64,000 nt of DNA from Microbacterium oryzae (lineage in GTDB: Bacteria; Actinomycetota; Actinomycetes; Actinomycetales; Microbacteriaceae): the NCBI RefSeq assembly GCF_030406385.1, contig NZ_JAUEPM010000003.1, forward strand, positions 1-64,000, in the 5' to 3' direction. Within the stretch, counting starts at the first letter, position 1. Each line of letters opens with the position of its first letter. The position numbers and the translations under genes are program-made. The notes below the pieces were generated by a model. That model was not told the origin of the DNA. It made no database searches and was given only the letters and a program-made list of their open reading frames with translations. Positions 13,201 through 22,078 of this stretch are shown here, piece by piece.

Positions 13201-13527
13201 GGAGGCTGGGGCGTCATGACGCCCGCTCGCGGCGTTGCGCCGCTGCGCGTTGCCGGCGAGTAGGGCGGCCACCACGTGCTTGCAGCGGCTGCGCATGGGG
13301 CAGCTGCACTGCGAGGCGACGATCGCCGACGCCCGCGCGTCGATGCGCACCCGCACGGAGTAGCTGCGCGCGGCGGAGCCGGATACGCGCGCGGTGAGGG
13401 TGACGCCGTCGGTCATCCAGCGCGCGTGCTCGACCGCGCCCTCCTGGAAGTACGCGAGCCCGCGCTCGTATGCTCCTTCGTCCGCCATCCTGCGGATGGC
13501 GTCGACGGGGACGAACGGCGCGGGCAC
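10249..13527 (-). CDS. SNF2/Rad54-family DEAD-like helicase with SWIM zinc finger
   Basis: The product has about 1092 residues. An N-terminal SWIM zinc finger (CxC-x5-CxH, residues about 74-84, in SQCSCPMRSRCKHVV) precedes a long middle region. The SNF2 ATPase follows: Walker A DMGLGKT at about residue 645, a DEAQ box in VLDEAQFAKNP, and motifs V-VI in LKAGGFGLTLTEA and QAVDRAHRIGQ. SNF2 enzymes translocate on double-stranded DNA. Bacterial SWIM-SNF2 proteins are poorly characterised, and the substrate here is unknown. I chose GTG 13527, just after the nusB stop. ATG 13488 is the alternative, and neither has a strong Shine-Dalgarno. It is probably co-transcribed with efp-nusB. Confidence 0.9.
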   Translation of the reverse strand: MPAPFVPVDAIRRMADEGAYERGLAYFQEGAVEHARWMTDGVTLTARVSGSAARSYSVRVRIDARASAIVASQCSCPMRSRCKHVVAALLAGNAQRRNAASGRHDAPASSWRGLIGSPEEAAGSPETVPLALGVELRHRAARGAWQARRAEPAHPRHLEQGAAGELFVGLRPLLRSDRSGAWIKGDASWEAVRRPGGRFSRPQSRWFAELYSIARDVFRLDSFGDGAEWLTLDTIPSALLWTHLRAADALSIPLIPTQKLLDVRLAQAATARIRIDDSAAGGLEVRAEVEIDGAPVDVAAVRPISRSGVYAFAVEYGRISLTLAPVALTDPVAALLAGPVSVPEDETDEFVADALPVIARRAEIRSSADIDIPERPAPRPVIEVVFHPGDRVTYALSWAYAGLGRHRFDAPAGGAAADPERDGQVEATQAAVVAQAWANASADVPFAPSGELRDVEAAEFSDRILPALEAADVEVETTGTRRRYRELAGVPEISVSTVETTDSDWFDLGVVVTIDGRTIPFAPLFTAISQRRKKMLLADGEYFSLAHPALQRLRDLVDEAATLSEWESGPRISRYQTALWSDFEDLADESLPAAAWRATAEGLRDVERIEPTSPPAGLHAQLRPYQQEGLDWLAFLWRHRLGGILADDMGLGKTLQMLALILHTREAGEERPFLVVAPTSVTATWRDEAERFAPSLRVRRIEATRSKRTGTLADAAAGADVVVTSYALLRLDAEEYASVEWAGLVLDEAQFAKNPQTGVHRAAAELRADVTFAVTGTPLENGLSELWALLSLAAPGLFPSARRFREEYVGPIEKGKVPEDQEGSAYRAERLARLRRRLRPLMLRRTKELVAGDLPPKQEQRLHVELSPAHRAVYDTVLQRERQKVLGLLDDLDRNRFIVFRSLTLLRLLSLAPELVDPEHADIASSKLDALVEQLDAVIAEGHRALVFSQFTSYLDLVAGRLDREGIAHAHLDGSTRDRPAVVESFRSGDAPVFLISLKAGGFGLTLTEADYVYLLDPWWNPAAEAQAVDRAHRIGQDKQVMVYRMIAADTIEEKVMALQERKARLFKAVMDDDALFSQALTADDIRGLLEP

Positions 13528-13541
13528 GCGGAGGGGCGCGC

Positions 13542-13952
13542 TCAGTTCGAGCGCGCGATGCGCGCGAGGACGCCGTGCACGAAAGCGCCCGACTCCTCGG
13601 TGGAGAGCTCCTTGGCGAGCTCCACCGCCTCGTCGATCGCGACCGCCGTCGGCACCTCGTCGTTGTACACGATCTCCCAGACCGCCATGCGCAGCAGCGC
13701 ACGGTCGACGGCGGGCATCCGCTCCAGCCGCCAGTCGCGGCTGTGGGTGGTGATCTGCTCGTCGATCTCGTCGCGGTGGTCGATGACGCCGTCGACGATC
13801 TCGCGGGCATACAGCCACGAGGCCTGCCGCGCGGGCTCGCCGGCGGCGCGCCGCGCCTCGGCCGCGAGCGTCACGTCCAGCCCGTCACCGCGGACGTCGG
13901 ACGAGAAGAGGATGTCGAGGGCGCGCTTTCGCGCCTTGGTGCGTGCGCTCAC
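13542..13952 (-). CDS. nusB: Transcription antitermination factor NusB
   Basis: The 136-residue all-helical protein binds BoxA RNA with S10 (NusE) in rRNA antitermination. The N-terminal ARKRALDILF and C-terminal INEAVE-like segment (AVAIDEAVELAKELS) fit the family, and the length is normal. The GTG start lies 9 nt after the efp stop. The efp-nusB order is common in Actinobacteria and Firmicutes. Confidence 0.95.
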   Translation of the reverse strand: MSARTKARKRALDILFSSDVRGDGLDVTLAAEARRAAGEPARQASWLYAREIVDGVIDHRDEIDEQITTHSRDWRLERMPAVDRALLRMAVWEIVYNDEVPTAVAIDEAVELAKELSTEESGAFVHGVLARIARSN

Positions 13953-13961
13953 TCGCGCGGC

Positions 13962-14522
13962 TCAGTTGACGCGGCCGAGGTAGTCGCCCGTGCGGGTGTC
14001 GACCTTGACCTTCGTGCCGGTCTCGAGGAACAGCGGCACCTGGATCTCGGCGCCGGTCTCCACCGTGGCGGACTTGGTGCCGGCCGACGAGCGGTCTCCC
14101 TGCAGGCCGGGCTCGGTGTACGTGATCTCGAGGACGACGGACGCGGGCATCTCGACGTAGAGCGGGAGGCCGTCGTGCAGCGCGATCGTGACGAGCTGGT
14201 TCTCCAGGAGGAAGTTCGCGGCGTCGCCGACGACGGTGCCCGGCACGTTGATCTGGTCGTAGTCCGTCGCGTCCATGAACACGAACGACTCTCCGTCGTT
14301 GTAGAGGTACGTGAAGTCGCGGCGGTCGACGTTCTGGATGTCGACCTTGGCGCCGGCGTTGAACGTGCGGTCGACGACCTTGCCGGAGACGACGTTCTTG
14401 AGCTTGGTGCGCACGAATGCGCCGCCCTTGCCGGGCTTGACGTGCTGGAACTCCACCACGCTCCAGAGCTGTCCGTCGATGGCGAGGACGACGCCGTTCT
14501 TGATGTCTGCGGTGGATGCCAT
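13962..14522 (-). CDS. efp: Elongation factor P
   Basis: The 186-residue, three-domain factor enters the ribosomal E site and relieves stalling at consecutive prolines. The tip loop [10 protein letters not shown] carries the conserved Lys32, which is modified differently among bacteria. No EpmA or EpmB-like modification gene is nearby. Length and start ([10 protein letters not shown]) are standard. It heads the efp-nusB-helicase operon. Confidence 0.97.
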   Translation of the reverse strand: MASTADIKNGVVLAIDGQLWSVVEFQHVKPGKGGAFVRTKLKNVVSGKVVDRTFNAGAKVDIQNVDRRDFTYLYNDGESFVFMDATDYDQINVPGTVVGDAANFLLENQLVTIALHDGLPLYVEMPASVVLEITYTEPGLQGDRSSAGTKSATVETGAEIQVPLFLETGTKVKVDTRTGDYLGRVN

Positions 14523-14591
14523 GTGCGTATTCGGTCCGTTCGTGTGGATCGTTCGTCGGAAGGGGCGGGGCCCGCGCGGGACCGAGAGAAG

Positions 14592-14597
14592 ATTCTA
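14592..14597 (-). promoter_or_regulatory. Candidate -10 box for efp
   Basis: TAGAAT on the minus strand, overlapping the stop codon of the upstream ABC ATPase gene. It would give a leader of about 62 nt before the efp ATG, which has no strong Shine-Dalgarno. Confidence 0.45.
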
Positions 14598-15374
14598 GTT
14601 CAGATCCACGTGCGTCGGATGGATGACCCGCTTGAGGAAGTCCTGCATGCGCGGCGTCTGCGGGGCGGAGATGACCTGCTCGGCCGGTCCTTCCTCCACG
14701 ACGACGCCGCCGTCCATGAAGACGACGCGATCGGCCACGACCCGGGCGAACTCCATCTCGTGCGTGACGACGAGCATCGTCATGCCGTCGCGGGCGAGCC
14801 CGCGCATGATCGCGAGCACGTCGCCGACGGTCTCGGGGTCGAGGGCGGAGGTGGGCTCATCGAAGAGCATGAGGTGGGGATCCATGGAGAGCGACCGCGC
14901 GATCGCGACCCGCTGCTGCTGACCGCCGGAGAGCTGGTCGGGGTAGCGCTCGTCGAAGTCGGCGAGCCCCACCTTCGCGAGGTTCTCGCGGGCGACGCGC
15001 TGGGCCTCCTCGCGGCCGCGCCGCAGCACCTTGATCTGCGCGACGGTGCAGTTCTCCAGCACCGTGAGGTGCGGGAAGAGGTTGAACTGCTGGAACACCA
15101 TCCCCACGTGGCGGCGCAGCTCGTCGATGTCGACGTCGGGGTCGGTCACCTCGCGGCCGCCCACCTGCACGGAGCCGCCGCTCGGCGCCTCGAGCAGGTT
15201 CACGCAGCGCAGCAGGGTGGACTTCCCGGAGCCGGACGGCCCGATCAGGCAGACGACCTCGCCGGGCCGGACCTCGAGGTCGATGCCCTTGAGGACCTCG
15301 TTCGACCCGAAGGCCTTGTGGAGTCCCTGGATCGTCACGCCGAAGTGCGCCTCCGGCTGGGAGCTGTCGGTCAT
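14595..15374 (-). CDS. Polar amino-acid ABC transporter ATP-binding protein
   Basis: The 259-residue ATPase is of the GlnQ/ArtP family. It has Walker A GPSGSGKST, signature LSGGQQQR and Walker B LMLFDEPTSALDPE, all intact. The ATG at 15374 follows a GGAGGAG site. An upstream in-frame ATG would overlap the permease gene and lacks support. It is the last gene of a binding protein-permease-ATPase operon. The substrate is a polar amino acid by family; the exact one cannot be told. Confidence 0.93.
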   Translation of the reverse strand: MTDSSQPEAHFGVTIQGLHKAFGSNEVLKGIDLEVRPGEVVCLIGPSGSGKSTLLRCVNLLEAPSGGSVQVGGREVTDPDVDIDELRRHVGMVFQQFNLFPHLTVLENCTVAQIKVLRRGREEAQRVARENLAKVGLADFDERYPDQLSGGQQQRVAIARSLSMDPHLMLFDEPTSALDPETVGDVLAIMRGLARDGMTMLVVTHEMEFARVVADRVVFMDGGVVVEEGPAEQVISAPQTPRMQDFLKRVIHPTHVDLN

Positions 15375-15391
15375 GTCTCCTCCTCGAGGGC

Positions 15392-16186
15392 TCATCGCGC
15401 GGCCTTCGCCGCTCGCGACTCGAACCGGCGGGAGAGCTGGCTGAGCGGCAGGGTGATGATCAGGTACATGGCGCCCGCCACGACGAGCGGCGTGATGCCT
15501 GCGCCGTACTGCAGGATGCCGTCGCGCCCGAGCTTGGTGAGCTCGAAGCTCGACGCGGCCAGGCCGATGACGTAGATCAGCGACGTGTCCTTGGTCACGA
15601 GGATGAACTCGTTCGTGAGCGGCGGGAGCACGATGCGGAAGGCCTGCGGGATGACGATCGTGAGCATCGCGCGCCAGCCGGGCATGCCGAGCGAGCGAGC
15701 GGCCTCGTACTGGCCGCGCGGCACGGCCTGCAGGCCCGCGCGCAGCGTCTCCGCGATGTAGGCCGCCGCCACGATGCCGAGCGACAGCATGACCACGAGC
15801 ATCGTCGGCCAGCGCGTGCCGGGGAAGGCCGCCGGAACGCCGAAGCCGAACGCGATGAAGACGAGGAGCGCCGGGATGCCGCGGAAGAACTCGATGTAGG
15901 CCGTGGCGATCCAGCGGTAGGGCGGGAACGACGCGATCTTCATGAGCGCCAGCAGCAGGCCGAGCGTCAGCCCGAGCGCGAACGACACCAGCGTGTAGAG
16001 GATGGTGTTCTTGAGGCCGACGAGGATCACCCCGGGGAACATGCCCGCGACGGCAGGGAAGTCGAAGAACGAGTTCAGCACGCGCGGCCAGTCGACGCTG
16101 ATCGCCAGGACGACCAGGACGACGACGAAGATGCCGCCCTGGACGTACTGGCTGGTCCGCGCGCGCTGCCGTGCGGTCAGGGCCAC
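15392..16186 (-). CDS. Polar amino-acid ABC transporter permease
   Basis: The 264-residue integral membrane protein is of the HisM/GlnP family. A first hydrophobic segment near residues 16-30 is followed by the transport domain with the EAA loop (GQYEAARSLGMPGWRAM), which contacts the ATPase. The start codon is GTG preceded by AAGGGG, 10 nt after the binding-protein stop. It probably works as a homodimer, since only one permease gene is present. Confidence 0.93.
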   Translation of the reverse strand: MALTARQRARTSQYVQGGIFVVVLVVLAISVDWPRVLNSFFDFPAVAGMFPGVILVGLKNTILYTLVSFALGLTLGLLLALMKIASFPPYRWIATAYIEFFRGIPALLVFIAFGFGVPAAFPGTRWPTMLVVMLSLGIVAAAYIAETLRAGLQAVPRGQYEAARSLGMPGWRAMLTIVIPQAFRIVLPPLTNEFILVTKDTSLIYVIGLAASSFELTKLGRDGILQYGAGITPLVVAGAMYLIITLPLSQLSRRFESRAAKAAR

Positions 16187-16196
16187 CGCGTGCCCC

Positions 16197-16988
16197 TTAC
16201 GCGCCGTCGCCGAACCAGGTCGACTTCAGCTCGTCCAGCTCGCCGGAGTCGGTCAGGCGCTGCAGCGTGCCGTTGACGACGTCCATCAGCTCGGTGTCGC
16301 CCTTCTCGGCCGCGATGCCCAGCTGCTCGCCGGTCTCGAAGTCGGCGACGCGCGTGAAGCCCTCTTCGTCCTTGATGCCGTAGCCGAGCACGGAGACGTT
16401 GCCGAGCACGGCGTCGACGGTGCCGGCCTTGAGCGCCTCCAGCTGCAGGCCCGCGTTCTCGAAGCCGACCGGGGAGATCCCGTTCTCCTGCGCGTACGCC
16501 TCACCGGTGGTGCCGGACTGCACGCCGACGACCTTGCCAGCGGCGGACTCGAGGTCCTCGACGCCGGAGCCGTCGGCGGCGATCAGCGTGAGGTCGTCGT
16601 CCATGTAGGGCTCGGAGAAGTCCATGTTGCCCTTGCGCTCCTCCGTGATGGAGATGGAGGAGATCGCGAGGTCGCACTTGTCGAACGACAGGCCGGACTG
16701 GATCGACTCGAAGGAGTCCACGATGACCTCGAGCTCGACGTCGAGGTCCTCCGCGATGGCGGCCGCGATGTCCATGTCGAAGCCGACGTACTCGCCGTCC
16801 TCGTCGATGAACTCGAAGGGCTCGTAGGGGATGTCGGAGCAGACCGTGAGCTTGCCGGACTCGACGAGCTGGACGCCGCCGGCCGAGGCTTCGGGCTCCT
16901 CGCCGCCGGATGCGCAGCCGGCCAGGGCGAGCCCGGCGGTGCTGGTGACGATCAGTGCGGTCACCGCACGGGACGAGATGCGCTTCAT
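16197..16988 (-). CDS. Amino-acid ABC transporter substrate-binding lipoprotein
   Basis: The 263-residue precursor has an N-terminal signal with lipobox LALAGC, so the mature protein is lipid-anchored outside the membrane. The SBP family 3 fold is indicated by SDIPYEPFEF, VGFDMDIAAAIAEDL and DLAISSISITEERKG. Residues equivalent to the usual amino-acid clamp are present, but the ligand cannot be assigned. The ATG at 16988 lies after a GAGGAAGG site. It is the first gene of its transporter operon. Confidence 0.94.
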   Translation of the reverse strand: MKRISSRAVTALIVTSTAGLALAGCASGGEEPEASAGGVQLVESGKLTVCSDIPYEPFEFIDEDGEYVGFDMDIAAAIAEDLDVELEVIVDSFESIQSGLSFDKCDLAISSISITEERKGNMDFSEPYMDDDLTLIAADGSGVEDLESAAGKVVGVQSGTTGEAYAQENGISPVGFENAGLQLEALKAGTVDAVLGNVSVLGYGIKDEEGFTRVADFETGEQLGIAAEKGDTELMDVVNGTLQRLTDSGELDELKSTWFGDGA

Positions 16989-17019
16989 GGCAGGGGCCTT
17001 CCTCGAAGTGATGGGGTTC

Positions 17020-17025
17020 ATCCTA
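17020..17025 (-). promoter_or_regulatory. Candidate -10 box of the amino-acid transporter operon
   Basis: TAGGAT on the minus strand, squeezed between the aroB stop (17027) and the binding-protein start (16988). It implies a 20-25 nt leader that contains the Shine-Dalgarno. Confidence 0.5.
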
Positions 17026-17026
17026 A

Positions 17027-18142
17027 TCACGCACCGCCGGTCGAGATGATGCGACCCGCGCTCTCCTCGGCGATCTCCTGATACGCGGCGAAGAGGAGCG
17101 ATTCGTCGGGCGCCTGGGCGAGCGTGGGCTTGCCGATGTCGTCCAGGAGCACGAACCGCAGCATCCCGGCTCGCGCCTTCTTGTCGCGCTGCATGGTGGC
17201 GAGCAGCTGCTGCCACGCCCCCGCCCGGTAGGTGGTGGGGAGGCCGAGGGACGTGAGGACGGCGCGGTGCCGGTCGACGGCGGCATCCGACAGTCGTCCC
17301 GCCAGTCGCGAGAGCTCCGCGGCGTACATCATGCCGATCGACACGGCGGCGCCGTGGCGCCACCGGTAGCGTTCGGCGTGCTCGATCGCGTGCCCCAGCG
17401 TGTGGCCGTAGTTGAGCGTCTCGCGCACCCCTGATTCGCGGAAGTCCTCCCCCACGACGTCGGCCTTCATCCGGATGGCCAGCTCGATGCAGCGGCGGAA
17501 CTCCGGGGTGGTCGGGTCGGTCGCCCGGGTCGGGTCTGCCTCGACGATGTCGAGGATCTCCGGGTACCGGATGAACCCCGCCTTCACGACCTCGGCGAAG
17601 CCCGCGACCGCCTCGTTCTCAGGCAGCGTGGCCAGCAGGTCGAAGTCGCAGAGCACGGCACGCGGCGCCCAGAAGGCGCCGACGAGGTTCTTCCCCTCCG
17701 CCGTGTTGATGGCGGTCTTCCCGCCGACCGCGGCGTCGACCATCCCGAGGACGGTGGTGGGGATCTGCACGACGTCGACGCCGCGCAGCCAGGTCGCCGC
17801 GACGAAACCGGCCAGGTCGGTCACGGCGCCGCCGCCGAGTCCCACGACGGCGTCGCTGCGGGTGAAGTCGGCCTGGCCCATGATCTGCCAGCAGAAGGCC
17901 GCCACCTCGACGCGCTTGGCCTGCTCGGCATCGGGCACCTCGGCGAGGAGGATCTCGCGCCCGCCGGCCTCGACGAGCTCCGCGCGCAGCTGCTCGGCAC
18001 GCGCGCCGAGCGACGGCTGGTGCACGATGAGCACCTTCGTCGCCGCGGGCGGCAGCGCGTCGCCGAGACGCGCCAGGACGCCGCTGCCGACGATGACGTC
18101 GTAGCCGGGTGTTCCCGTCACGCTGATGACGGTGTCGCTCAT
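17027..18142 (-). CDS. aroB: 3-dehydroquinate synthase
   Basis: The 371-residue NAD-dependent enzyme converts DAHP to 3-dehydroquinate. Markers are the NAD-binding GLGGGAVTDLAGFVAATWLRG region, the PTTVLGMVDAAVGGKTAIN block and the metal-ligand segment NYGHTLGHAIEH. The ATG at 18142 overlaps the aroK stop by 4 nt and has a GAGGA site. It is the last of the clustered shikimate genes aroE-aroC-aroK-aroB. Confidence 0.96.
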   Translation of the reverse strand: MSDTVISVTGTPGYDVIVGSGVLARLGDALPPAATKVLIVHQPSLGARAEQLRAELVEAGGREILLAEVPDAEQAKRVEVAAFCWQIMGQADFTRSDAVVGLGGGAVTDLAGFVAATWLRGVDVVQIPTTVLGMVDAAVGGKTAINTAEGKNLVGAFWAPRAVLCDFDLLATLPENEAVAGFAEVVKAGFIRYPEILDIVEADPTRATDPTTPEFRRCIELAIRMKADVVGEDFRESGVRETLNYGHTLGHAIEHAERYRWRHGAAVSIGMMYAAELSRLAGRLSDAAVDRHRAVLTSLGLPTTYRAGAWQQLLATMQRDKKARAGMLRFVLLDDIGKPTLAQAPDESLLFAAYQEIAEESAGRIISTGGA

Positions 18143-18714
18143 GTGTCCTCCTCGGTGCGCGCGGTGCGCGCGCTCGGCTGGCGGTCTGCCGGCCCTTCGC
18201 CGCGCACCCACGCGACGATGCGGTCGACGGCGCCCTGGGTGGGTCCGTGTGACGTGTCGAAGACGGCGTCCGCGACCTCCGCGTACAGCGGTGCTCGCGC
18301 GTCGCGGATGCGCTTCCAGTCCGCGACCGGGTCGCCGCCGCCGTTCAGCAGCGGCCGCTTCTGACCGCGGATGCGGTGGGCGATGGCGGCCTCGTCGACG
18401 TCCAGCAGCACCACGCGGTGCGCGCGCAGCAGTGCGCGCGTCTCCGCGGCGAGGACGGCGCCGCCGCCCAGCGCGACGACGCCCGATCGCTCGAGCGCGG
18501 TCCGCACCGCGTCGCGCTCGAGCGCGCGGAAGCGCTCCTCGCCGTCCTGGGCGAAGATGGCGGCGATGGGCCCGTGCGCGCGGACGATCTCCGCGTCGGT
18601 GTCGATGAAGGGCAGGGCGAGGGCGCGCGCGACGCGGCGGCCGATGCTGGTCTTGCCGGCGCCCATCGGCCCGACGAGAACGATCGCGCCGCGGGGGTCA
18701 GCGGGCGAGGTCAT
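18139..18714 (-). CDS. aroK: Shikimate kinase
   Basis: The 191-residue P-loop kinase phosphorylates shikimate at the 3-OH. It has Walker [16 protein letters not shown], the shikimate-binding FIDTDAEI and the GGGAVL loop. It overlaps aroC by 17 nt and aroB by 4 nt, which indicates coupled translation. Confidence 0.96.
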   Translation of the reverse strand: MTSPADPRGAIVLVGPMGAGKTSIGRRVARALALPFIDTDAEIVRAHGPIAAIFAQDGEERFRALERDAVRTALERSGVVALGGGAVLAAETRALLRAHRVVLLDVDEAAIAHRIRGQKRPLLNGGGDPVADWKRIRDARAPLYAEVADAVFDTSHGPTQGAVDRIVAWVRGEGPADRQPSARTARTEEDT

Positions 18715-19909
18715 GCGCGAGCGCTGCGGTCCGCTGCGTCTCGGGGATGGCCGCGAGGTAGCTCTCGAGGTTGCGGCGGGTCTCCGCGACGCTGTCGCCG
18801 CCGAACTTCTCCAGGACCACCTCGGCCAGGACGATCGCCACCATGGCCTCGGCGACGACCCCCGCCGCCGGCACCGCGCACACGTCGGAGCGCTGGTGGT
18901 GGGCGGAGGCGGTGTCGCCGGTGGCGACGTCGACGGTCTGCAGGGCGCGGGGCACGGTCGCGATGGGCTTCATCCCCGCGCGCACGCGCAGGACGGTTCC
19001 CGTGGACATCCCACCCTCGGTGCCGCCCGCGCGGTCCGACCCGCGCGCGATGCCGTCATCGCCCGCGAAGAGCTCGTCGTGGGCGGCGGAGCCGCGGCGC
19101 CGGGTGGTCTCGAAGCCGTCGCCGACCTCGACCCCCTTGATGGCCTGGATGCTCATGAGCGCCTGCGCGAGCTTCGCGTCGAGACGGCGGTCCCACTGCA
19201 CGTGCGATCCGAGCCCCGGCGGCAGGCCGTACGCGAGCACCTCGACGATGCCGCCGAGGGTGTCGCCGTCCTTCTTGGCCGCGTCGACCTCCGCCACCAT
19301 GCGCTCGCTCGTGGCCGGGTGGAAGCACCGCAGGGGATCGGCGTCGAGCGCGGCGACGTCGGCGGGTGCGGGCAGCGCGGCCTCATCGGGGACCCGGACG
19401 GGCCCGATGGAGAGCGTGTGGCTCACGAGCCCGATGCCGAGCTCGGCGAGGAAGCAGCGGGCGACGGCGCCGAGCGCGACGCGCGCGGCGGTCTCCCGCG
19501 CGCTCGCGCGCTCGAGGATCGGACGGGCCTCGTCGAAGCCGTACTTCTGCATGCCCACCAGATCGGCGTGCCCCGGGCGCGGCCGGGTCAGCGGGGCGCC
19601 GCGGCCGCGTGATCTGTCGCTGAGCTCGACCGGTTCGGCGCTCATCACCTCGGTCCACTTCGGCCACTCGGTGTTGCCGATCCGCAGCGCGATGGGGCTG
19701 CCCATGCTGAGGCCGTGGCGGATGCCGCCGGAGATCGACAGCTCGTCCTGCTCGAACTTCATCCGCGACCCGCGCCCGTAGCCGAGCTTGCGACGCTGCA
19801 GGTCGGCCTGGATGGCCGCAGCCGTGACGGGGACGCCTGCGGGCAGTCCCTCCATGATGGCGATGAGTTCGGGGCCGTGGGATTCGCCGGCCGTGAGCAC
19901 GCGGAGCAT
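18698..19909 (-). CDS. aroC: Chorismate synthase
   Basis: The 403-residue FMN-dependent enzyme makes chorismate from EPSP. The signatures [10 protein letters not shown] at the N-terminus, [26 protein letters not shown] and the [15 protein letters not shown] segment are present. The ATG at 19909 ([12 protein letters not shown]) fits the family start. A GTG two codons upstream overlaps the aroE stop as TAGTG and could be used instead. The EPSP synthase gene aroA is not in this cluster. Confidence 0.96.
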   Translation of the reverse strand: MLRVLTAGESHGPELIAIMEGLPAGVPVTAAAIQADLQRRKLGYGRGSRMKFEQDELSISGGIRHGLSMGSPIALRIGNTEWPKWTEVMSAEPVELSDRSRGRGAPLTRPRPGHADLVGMQKYGFDEARPILERASARETAARVALGAVARCFLAELGIGLVSHTLSIGPVRVPDEAALPAPADVAALDADPLRCFHPATSERMVAEVDAAKKDGDTLGGIVEVLAYGLPPGLGSHVQWDRRLDAKLAQALMSIQAIKGVEVGDGFETTRRRGSAAHDELFAGDDGIARGSDRAGGTEGGMSTGTVLRVRAGMKPIATVPRALQTVDVATGDTASAHHQRSDVCAVPAAGVVAEAMVAIVLAEVVLEKFGGDSVAETRRNLESYLAAIPETQRTAALAHDLAR

Positions 19910-19914
19910 GGCCA

Positions 19915-20754
19915 CTAGTCTCCCATGAGCGCGGAGCGCATCGCGGCCACCACCGCCGCCTCGTCGGGCAGCTCGGCCTCGACGTCGCCCGCGACGAACA
20001 CGCGCACCTGCAGCACCGCCTGGTGCAGCAGCATCCCGAGACCCGAGTGCGCGGCGCCCGCCGGCCACGCCGCGGCGAGGGCCGAGGGCCAGGGCGCGTA
20101 CGCGGCGTCGAACAGCGTCCCGCCCGCCGCCGCCAGAGCCTCGCCGTGCGCGGCCGGAAGCGCGGTCCCGCCGGGCAGGGTGGCCACGGTGAGGTCGACG
20201 GCCGCGTGCGGGGCATCGAAGGGCGCTGCCACGACCACCATGCCTGCGCGCTCTCCGATCGCGGCGAGCGGAGCGACGGCCTCGGGCCGACGCGCGACGA
20301 CCTCCACCCGCTCTGCGCCCATCTCGCCGAGCGCGACGAGGGCCGACGCAGCGGTGGCACCGGCGCCGACGATCCGGGCGGTCGCGGCCGCGGCGATGCC
20401 GAGCTCTTCCAGCGCGCGGACGATGCCGCCGACGTCGGTGTTGTGCCCGTCCGGCGACGAGAGCCGCTCGCCACTCGCGCCGAACGACAGCGTGTTCACC
20501 GCTCCGGTGAGCTCCGCCCGACGGCACCGCCTGCCCGCCGCGCGAAAGGCCTGCGCCTTGAGCGGCATGGTGACCGCGAGACCGCGCCAGCGGGCGTCGA
20601 GGGACGCGAGCGCGTCGGCGAACCCGCCCTCGTCGACGCGCCGCCGTTCGAAGGCCCAGTCGAGGCCCAGAGCGCGATAGGCGGCGCCGTGCAGCTGCGG
20701 CGACCGACTGTGCGCGATGGGGTCGCCCCACACCTCGAGGCGGATGTCACTCAC
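19915..20754 (-). CDS. aroE: Shikimate dehydrogenase
   Basis: The roughly 279-residue enzyme reduces 3-dehydroshikimate with NADPH. The substrate pocket is seen in [13 protein letters not shown] and the catalytic lysine in [16 protein letters not shown] and the NADP-binding [12 protein letters not shown] follow. I chose GTG 20754, whose start overlaps the mltG stop by 8 nt. ATG 20766 is an alternative, with the GAGGAG site too close for the ATG and a little far for the GTG. The cysteine- and arginine-rich GRRCRRAE patch near residue 90 is slightly unusual. Confidence 0.92.
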   Translation of the reverse strand: MSDIRLEVWGDPIAHSRSPQLHGAAYRALGLDWAFERRRVDEGGFADALASLDARWRGLAVTMPLKAQAFRAAGRRCRRAELTGAVNTLSFGASGERLSSPDGHNTDVGGIVRALEELGIAAAATARIVGAGATAASALVALGEMGAERVEVVARRPEAVAPLAAIGERAGMVVVAAPFDAPHAAVDLTVATLPGGTALPAAHGEALAAAGGTLFDAAYAPWPSALAAAWPAGAAHSGLGMLLHQAVLQVRVFVAGDVEAELPDEAAVVAAMRSALMGD

Positions 20755-22069
20755 AGTAGACGGCATTCTCCTCGCTCGCGCGGCACCATTCCTGAAGGCG
20801 GGCGACGGCGGCCTCATGCTCCTGGAGGGTGCTGGAGAAGACGGTCTCCCCCGTCTCGAGGTTCACCGGCACGAAATAGAGCCAGTCGCCGTCGGCGGGC
20901 GAGATCGCCGCGGCGATGGCCGCCTCACCGGGCAGGCCGATCGGGCCCGCCGGCATGCCCTCGTGCACGTACGTGTTGTACGGGTTGGAGGCGTCGGCGC
21001 GCTGCTCGTCGGTCGTCCACACCGTGTGCGTGCTGTCCGCGCCGTAGGCGACGGTCGCATCCGACTGCAGGAGCATCCCCTCGTCCACGCGGTTGGCGAA
21101 CACGCGCGCGATCTTCGGCATGTCGGCCTCGCCGCCGGACTCGCGCTGCACGAGAGCGGCCATCGTGAGGATCTCGAAGCGGTTCTCCGGCGCCACGCCC
21201 TGCGCGTCGAGGCGCTCGAACATCTCGTCCACGAGCTGCTGGATCACGTCGTCGGCGGTCGCGTCCGGGTCGAACGTGTAGGTGGCCGGGAACAGGAAGC
21301 CCTCGATGCTCGGCGCCTCCGCCGGCACGCCGAAGCGCGTGTAGTCGTCCGCGGCGGCCTGCAGGTCCTCGAGCGGGATGTCGGTGGCTTCGGCGATGTT
21401 CGCGAGTGCGTCGGCGGCGAAGCTGCCCTCCGTGATGAGCACGGTGTTCTCGAGGCGCGACGCCGGGTCCTGCAGCGCGGCCAGAGCGGCCGCCGAGGTC
21501 ATCTTCTGCTGCAGCTGGTAGACGCCCGGCTGCAGCGCGCCGTCGTCGCCGATCTCGATGAGGTGACGGTAGAAGGAGTCCTCCTCGAGGGTGACGCCCG
21601 CGTCGTGCAGCGTCTTCGAGATCACCTGCCCGGTGTCCCCCTCGGCGATGGTCACCGTCGCCTCCCCGGTGGCCTCGCCTTCCTCGTAGTCATGCGGGCC
21701 GTCCCAGCCCATCGCCTCGGCGATCCGCTCGCCGTACGTGTTCCACGCCCACAGGGCGCCGGCGCCGGCGCCGGCCAGAAGCGCGAGCACGATGACCGCG
21801 GCGATCAGGCAGCCGGCGCGGCTCGCCCGGCGCTTCACGGGCCGATGCTCGTTCTCCGGAGTGAAGAGATCCTCCAGGCCGGCGGGGCGGTGCTCGGGAA
21901 GGGCCTGCGCCGCGGCCCGCTCGGCCGCAGGCGGCTCGGGTCGGGCCGCGCTCGCCACCTCGTGAGCAGCGGCGCTCGGCAGCTTCCGTCGGGCCTCCGC
22001 GGCGAGCTCCTGCTCGCGGCGCTCGCGGCGGGTGAGCTCGCGCTCGTCGGGATTCGAGGGATCGGACAT
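20747..22069 (-). CDS. mltG: Endolytic murein transglycosylase MltG
   Basis: The 440-residue protein has a long acidic and basic cytoplasmic N-terminus (1-85), one transmembrane helix (about 86-108) and an extracellular YceG domain. The catalytic glutamate lies in AALVQRESGGEADM, and the conserved LLQSDATVAYG and GLPGEAAIAAAISP segments are present. It cleaves nascent peptidoglycan strands and sets glycan length. It lies between ruvX and aroE, as in many actinobacteria. Confidence 0.94.
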   Translation of the reverse strand: MSDPSNPDERELTRRERREQELAAEARRKLPSAAAHEVASAARPEPPAAERAAAQALPEHRPAGLEDLFTPENEHRPVKRRASRAGCLIAAVIVLALLAGAGAGALWAWNTYGERIAEAMGWDGPHDYEEGEATGEATVTIAEGDTGQVISKTLHDAGVTLEEDSFYRHLIEIGDDGALQPGVYQLQQKMTSAAALAALQDPASRLENTVLITEGSFAADALANIAEATDIPLEDLQAAADDYTRFGVPAEAPSIEGFLFPATYTFDPDATADDVIQQLVDEMFERLDAQGVAPENRFEILTMAALVQRESGGEADMPKIARVFANRVDEGMLLQSDATVAYGADSTHTVWTTDEQRADASNPYNTYVHEGMPAGPIGLPGEAAIAAAISPADGDWLYFVPVNLETGETVFSSTLQEHEAAVARLQEWCRASEENAVYCE

Positions 22070-22078
22070 GCGTCTGCC

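Noticed and set aside
10429-13263. A 944-codon open frame antisense to the SNF2 helicase gene
   Set aside because: Same reason: it lies wholly within a recognised gene and lacks any domain or Shine-Dalgarno.
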